A stretch of DNA of 64,000 bases from Phallus indusiatus. Taxonomy: Eukaryota > Basidiomycota > Agaricomycetes > Phallales > Phallaceae. This document shows, piece by piece, positions 60,950-64,000 of the stretch. The notes beneath the pieces are model-generated. The model ran no database searches. It was not told where the DNA came from and saw nothing but the letters and a program-made list of their open reading frames with translations. Every line of letters begins with the position of its first letter. Within the stretch, counting starts at the first letter, position 1. The position numbers and the translations under genes were made by a program. The DNA lies in assembly GCA_027605045.1 (NCBI GenBank), contig JAQFWX010000001.1:1240001-1304000 (forward strand). The letters are read 5' to 3'.

Positions 60950-61524
60950 ATATAATTTAAAAATATTGTCTAACTCTGAAATCCGTACGATTAGAAAAGT
61001 CGACGAGAGCTACGAATTTGAGAGGACTCAGACTTACACCGTTCGTATGTTATCACCAGTCTCTCAAACAGTGTACACTGTACAGTAAAATCCGGTATCT
61101 CCGTCGGCCTGATGGATGAAGGCGCTTCTTAAATATGCTTGACCTATCGTTGTCGAAAAGAAATTTAGGAAGAATTGTCTTGATAAAGGTATGCAGCAAA
61201 AAAAAGCGTCCCAAGAACGAGGCGCCCAGTGGCGATTGTGCTTACCTACTACAGGCGCCTATTCTAGGAAAAGTGTATCTTCAAGCCGTCTCCCAGCAAA
61301 ACTCGACGTTGAGCACGTCCCTCAAAGTAAGAATTGTCCATTTGTCACTTCAAAGAATCTCAAAGAGCCGTGGAGAATGATTTTGGCTAAATTTTGCTGG
61401 TTGGGATCAACTCCAATGATGGATGCCTTGCTGCACCTCTGGATGACAATATCTGAAAATCACACTATAGAAAAAGATAGCTGACTTGTTTTCTTTCTAT
61501 CTCACCAGATCATATAATAATATC
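60950..61524. other. intergenic region
   Basis: Frames at 61135-61380 and 61191-61484 overlap each other and show no family signature. No gene called. Confidence 0.4.
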
Positions 61525-62272
61525 ATGTCGACACCAAAAGCAACAGGAAAGGGCAAGAAGGGTATGTTTTTGTGGAACTACTTTTTTACCACACGGTCTT
61601 TGATCAGGATTGCCCACAGCCGCTACTAAACCCGCCCCTCCTCGGCCGCTGCTAAGGCCAAGAACGCTAAAAAGGCCGCTCTCCAGGGTGCCCATTCGCA
61701 TGCCTCCCGCAAAGTCCGCACTTCCGTCACCTTCCATCGTCCCAAGGTATGAGATTGTCAATATGGGAGATTCATGCGCTTATAAAACATGTTCAGACCC
61801 TACGCTTGCCCCGACAACCTCGTTACCCTCGAAAATCGATTCCTCATGCGCCAAGAATGGATCAATATCAGACTATTATCAGGTTTGAAGTCGCCTCTGC
61901 GAAATTGACAATTGGCTGACTGTCGCGTTTAGTCCGTTAAACACTGAAAGCTCGATGAAGAAGATCGAGGAACACAACACACTTGTTTTCATTGTCGACA
62001 TCAAAGCTAACAAGCGTCAAATCAAAGATGCTGTTAAGAAGTTATACGATGTACAGGCGGCGAAGGTTAACACTTTAATCCGGTAAGGTAACATTTGTAG
62101 TCAATGAAGGTCACGTCTAACATGGATTAAAATAGTCCTGACGGCAAGAAAAAGGCGTATGTGCGGTTGACCGCTGATCATGAAGCACTGGACGTCGCAA
62201 ACAAGGTACCACTGATCTGGTTTTTTGAGGGCTTACATATTCATTCCTGTTATCTAGATTGGCTTCATTTAA
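61525..62272 (+). CDS. 60S ribosomal protein uL23 (L25/L23a), apparent frameshift
   Basis: Six exons: 61525-61561, 61608-61746, 61797-61882, 61933-62082, 62136-62205, 62258-62272. The C-terminal RNA-binding domain is unmistakable: [69 protein letters not shown] and the terminal NKIGFI. The protein binds 25S rRNA near the exit tunnel and the signal recognition particle. In exon 2 the frame carried from exon 1 ([10 protein letters not shown]) does not agree with that of [15 protein letters not shown] and all that follows. A stop, TAA at 61627-61629, lies upstream in the second frame, and there is no suitable acceptor between. One base seems to be missing in the C-rich run at about 61631-61647. 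Since this gene is normally essential, an assembly error or a second genomic copy is likely. Confidence 0.85.
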
Positions 62273-63684
62273 GTTTCTTTCATAGTCGTCTGTATGTCGT
62301 ACGTTATGAGTATGAAACTCTATGATTATGTCAGCCTTGTGATCTCATCGTGATGTCTACCTTCCACCAATTGCTTGTAAGCAGGCTCGATCAAATAAAC
62401 TATTTCAAGCAGCTTCGTTTGTATTTGGCTATTTATAACGAAATGTGGTTCTGGAAATCTTTTGTTAAGCCAGGCCAATACAGGACTCCTTCCTGTCGTT
62501 TCCATGGTCATGGGCATTGACATGTTCGGCACCTGGTTCCATGAGATACTACTAGTAGCTTCATTATATCGAACGGAAAGCATAAGCGATATCTTGAAAC
62601 AAATGGTGAATTCATATGTCAATGCCCGTCGCACAGAAAAACGCAAATCAGCGTGAGAGGAATCCTTTTGTTCCACATCTGAAGCTGTTTCGATGGAGAC
62701 ACTACTCTGAGTCGGATATCAGCATATCAGAACATAGTTTCAACTCGAGATGTTCTAGGGTGCCTTTACCTATTAGAGTTTGCAATTGAAAGATCATGAT
62801 GTTTGTGTTTGTTGCTTCTTTGGATGTACGATTTTCCGATTGAGATTGTACTTGGTAGGGTCAGGACATCCTGCGAATGGTGTATTCGTTGATGGTTGGT
62901 CTCGGGAAATCGATTTTCAATTGATGCTTTGATTGTGTATTTTTTGTTAATAATGATAGAGAATAACATCTCAAGAATTGTAAAACTCTCGTCGATGTAG
63001 TCCAACCCGTATTTATCATAAATGGACTTGCATACACTCCAATCTCAAGAAAATCTCAGTTTCGTCAACATGACATTAGGGGAAAACTTGAGTTTAATTT
63101 CGCGGATACTTAGTGCTTGAGTTGAAGCTGCCAGCTGCAGCGAGTGTTGACGAATCCCATACCCGTCGTTAAGGAAATATCGCTCAAGTGATATTGTGAC
63201 GTATCAAAGAAAGTGGGGCTAGGTACGTGCATGATAACAAAATTAGAATGAATGTAGGACCGTGCCACACTCAGATTAAAGCTAATGCAGACTGTCACTC
63301 AAGTGAGGAGTGGTCGGTGATACAAATTTAAAAACTACATCCGCCACAGTGATGCGATTTACAGAGAACAATCCTCAATGATCATCATGTGGATCATGAT
63401 GATGATAAAGGTTTTTATAACTGGGAGGTATTTGTATTCACGTCACAACACCACCCAACAGCATCTACATGATTCCCCCAATAAAGACCCTCCCAATTTG
63501 AATTGGCAGCGATACTATGAAGCTCCGAATCACCACTGACCTGTGATCATGATTTGACAAGCCGCATATAAGAGCTTAAACATACTTGCTGACCTTTTTC
63601 AGCACGGGTGATACTTAAATTCCGGACTCGAAACGCTAAGATCAATTGCTTCTTATCACTTATAATAATTACCCCCCTTGTGAC
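62273..63684. other. 1.4-kb region without a recognised gene
   Basis: A frame at 62326-62676 (minus, 116 aa) has no recognised domain and lies directly at the 3' end of uL23; not called. Nothing else is supported. Confidence 0.4.
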
Positions 63685-64000
63685 ATGAACGACACAAACA
63701 ATGCGGCAGCCGCAATTTTCATCCAGGAAGCTTATGCGGGGTGAGTGTCATCACTGACAATTATATTTTATCCTCACTATTACCCTTGCCTGACTATGGG
63801 ACTAGCTACATCTATACCTTTTCTAACTTCAGTGCAACAAGTGAGCAACCCTACACTTCAGAAAGAAAGATTTAACCAAGCGTTCAGCACTCCTCTTCTA
63901 TGCTACTTTGATGATATTCTCCCGAGAAATTGAGTTTATGTGGTCCAAATCATTCAGTCCCCTTACATTATTGTACATTTTCACAAGATATGGGTACTTG
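63685..64000 (+). CDS. DUF6533 family membrane protein, divergent copy (partial)
   Basis: Exon 1 is 63685-63740 (56 nt, MNDTNNAAAAIFIQEAY, donor GTGAGT). Exon 2 is 63806-63840 (35 nt, YIYTFSNFSAT). Exon 3 starts at 63888 and is open to the window edge with the DUF6533 core FYATLMIFSREIEFMWSKSF followed by LLYIFTRYGYL. The phases match the array copies, and the 35-nt second exon is conserved. Exon 1 is nine bases shorter and the protein is clearly more diverged, so this is an older paralogue outside the tandem array. The rest of the gene lies beyond the window. Confidence 0.75.

Noticed and set aside
62326..62676. 116-aa minus-strand frame after uL23
   Set aside because: No domain, no conservation evidence, and no promoter or splice context.

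Overview
This is nuclear DNA from a filamentous fungus, very probably a basidiomycete of the Agaricomycetes type. The evidence is the many short (about 48-75 nt) GT-AG introns, a DUG2-type WD40/M20 gene with 17 exons, repeated DUF6533 membrane-protein genes (a family known mainly from Agaricomycetes) and a chromodomain-bearing Ty3/gypsy retroelement. No tRNA, rRNA or CRISPR array was recognised. Start choices and exon borders below were worked out by hand from reading frames and splice consensus.

Left two thirds (1 to about 44.9 kb): a decaying tandem array of one two-gene unit. The unit is a DUG2-like gene (WD40 repeats plus M20 peptidase, the scaffold/peptidase subunit of the alternative glutathione-degradation pathway) followed head-to-tail by a DUF6533 membrane-protein gene. 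Only the copy at 41100-44933 can be read through all 17 exons (957 aa). The other DUG2 copies (1-2650, 6297-7250, 10331-13975, 25131-28459 with 36810-37530, 31945-35750) carry stops, frameshifts or truncations. DUF6533 copies lie at 8069-9804, 15160-16726 (with its 5' exons now at 36336-36465), 29045-30770 and 38789-40513. A separate, divergent copy starts at 63685 and runs off the right edge.

A Ty3/gypsy chromovirus-type element (16727-25130, LTRs 344/342 bp) sits inside the array, and a solo LTR of the same family lies inverted at 36466-36809. Their 5-bp target duplications are swapped between the two sites (AAAAC...CACAA and GTTTT...TTGTG). Inverting 25131-36465 back restores both duplications, rejoins one DUG2 copy and one DUF6533 copy across the breaks, and puts all array genes on one strand in strict alternation. 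The window therefore records an LTR-by-LTR inversion of 11.3 kb. The retroelement has near-identical LTRs yet a frameshifted pol and a further 0.6-kb insertion. A second, unrelated 1.5-kb element with terminal inverted repeats lies at 4058-5562.

Right third (44.9 to 64 kb): ordinary single-copy genes on the plus strand. They are an RPAP3-like TPR co-chaperone (45137-46793), the urease nickel chaperone UreG (47122-49040), an uncharacterised low-complexity protein (52711-54220), a SAM-dependent methyltransferase (59841-60949), and ribosomal protein uL23 (61525-62272, apparently with a one-base frameshift). A possible solo LTR lies at 56971-57325. Long stretches between these genes hold nothing that I recognise.
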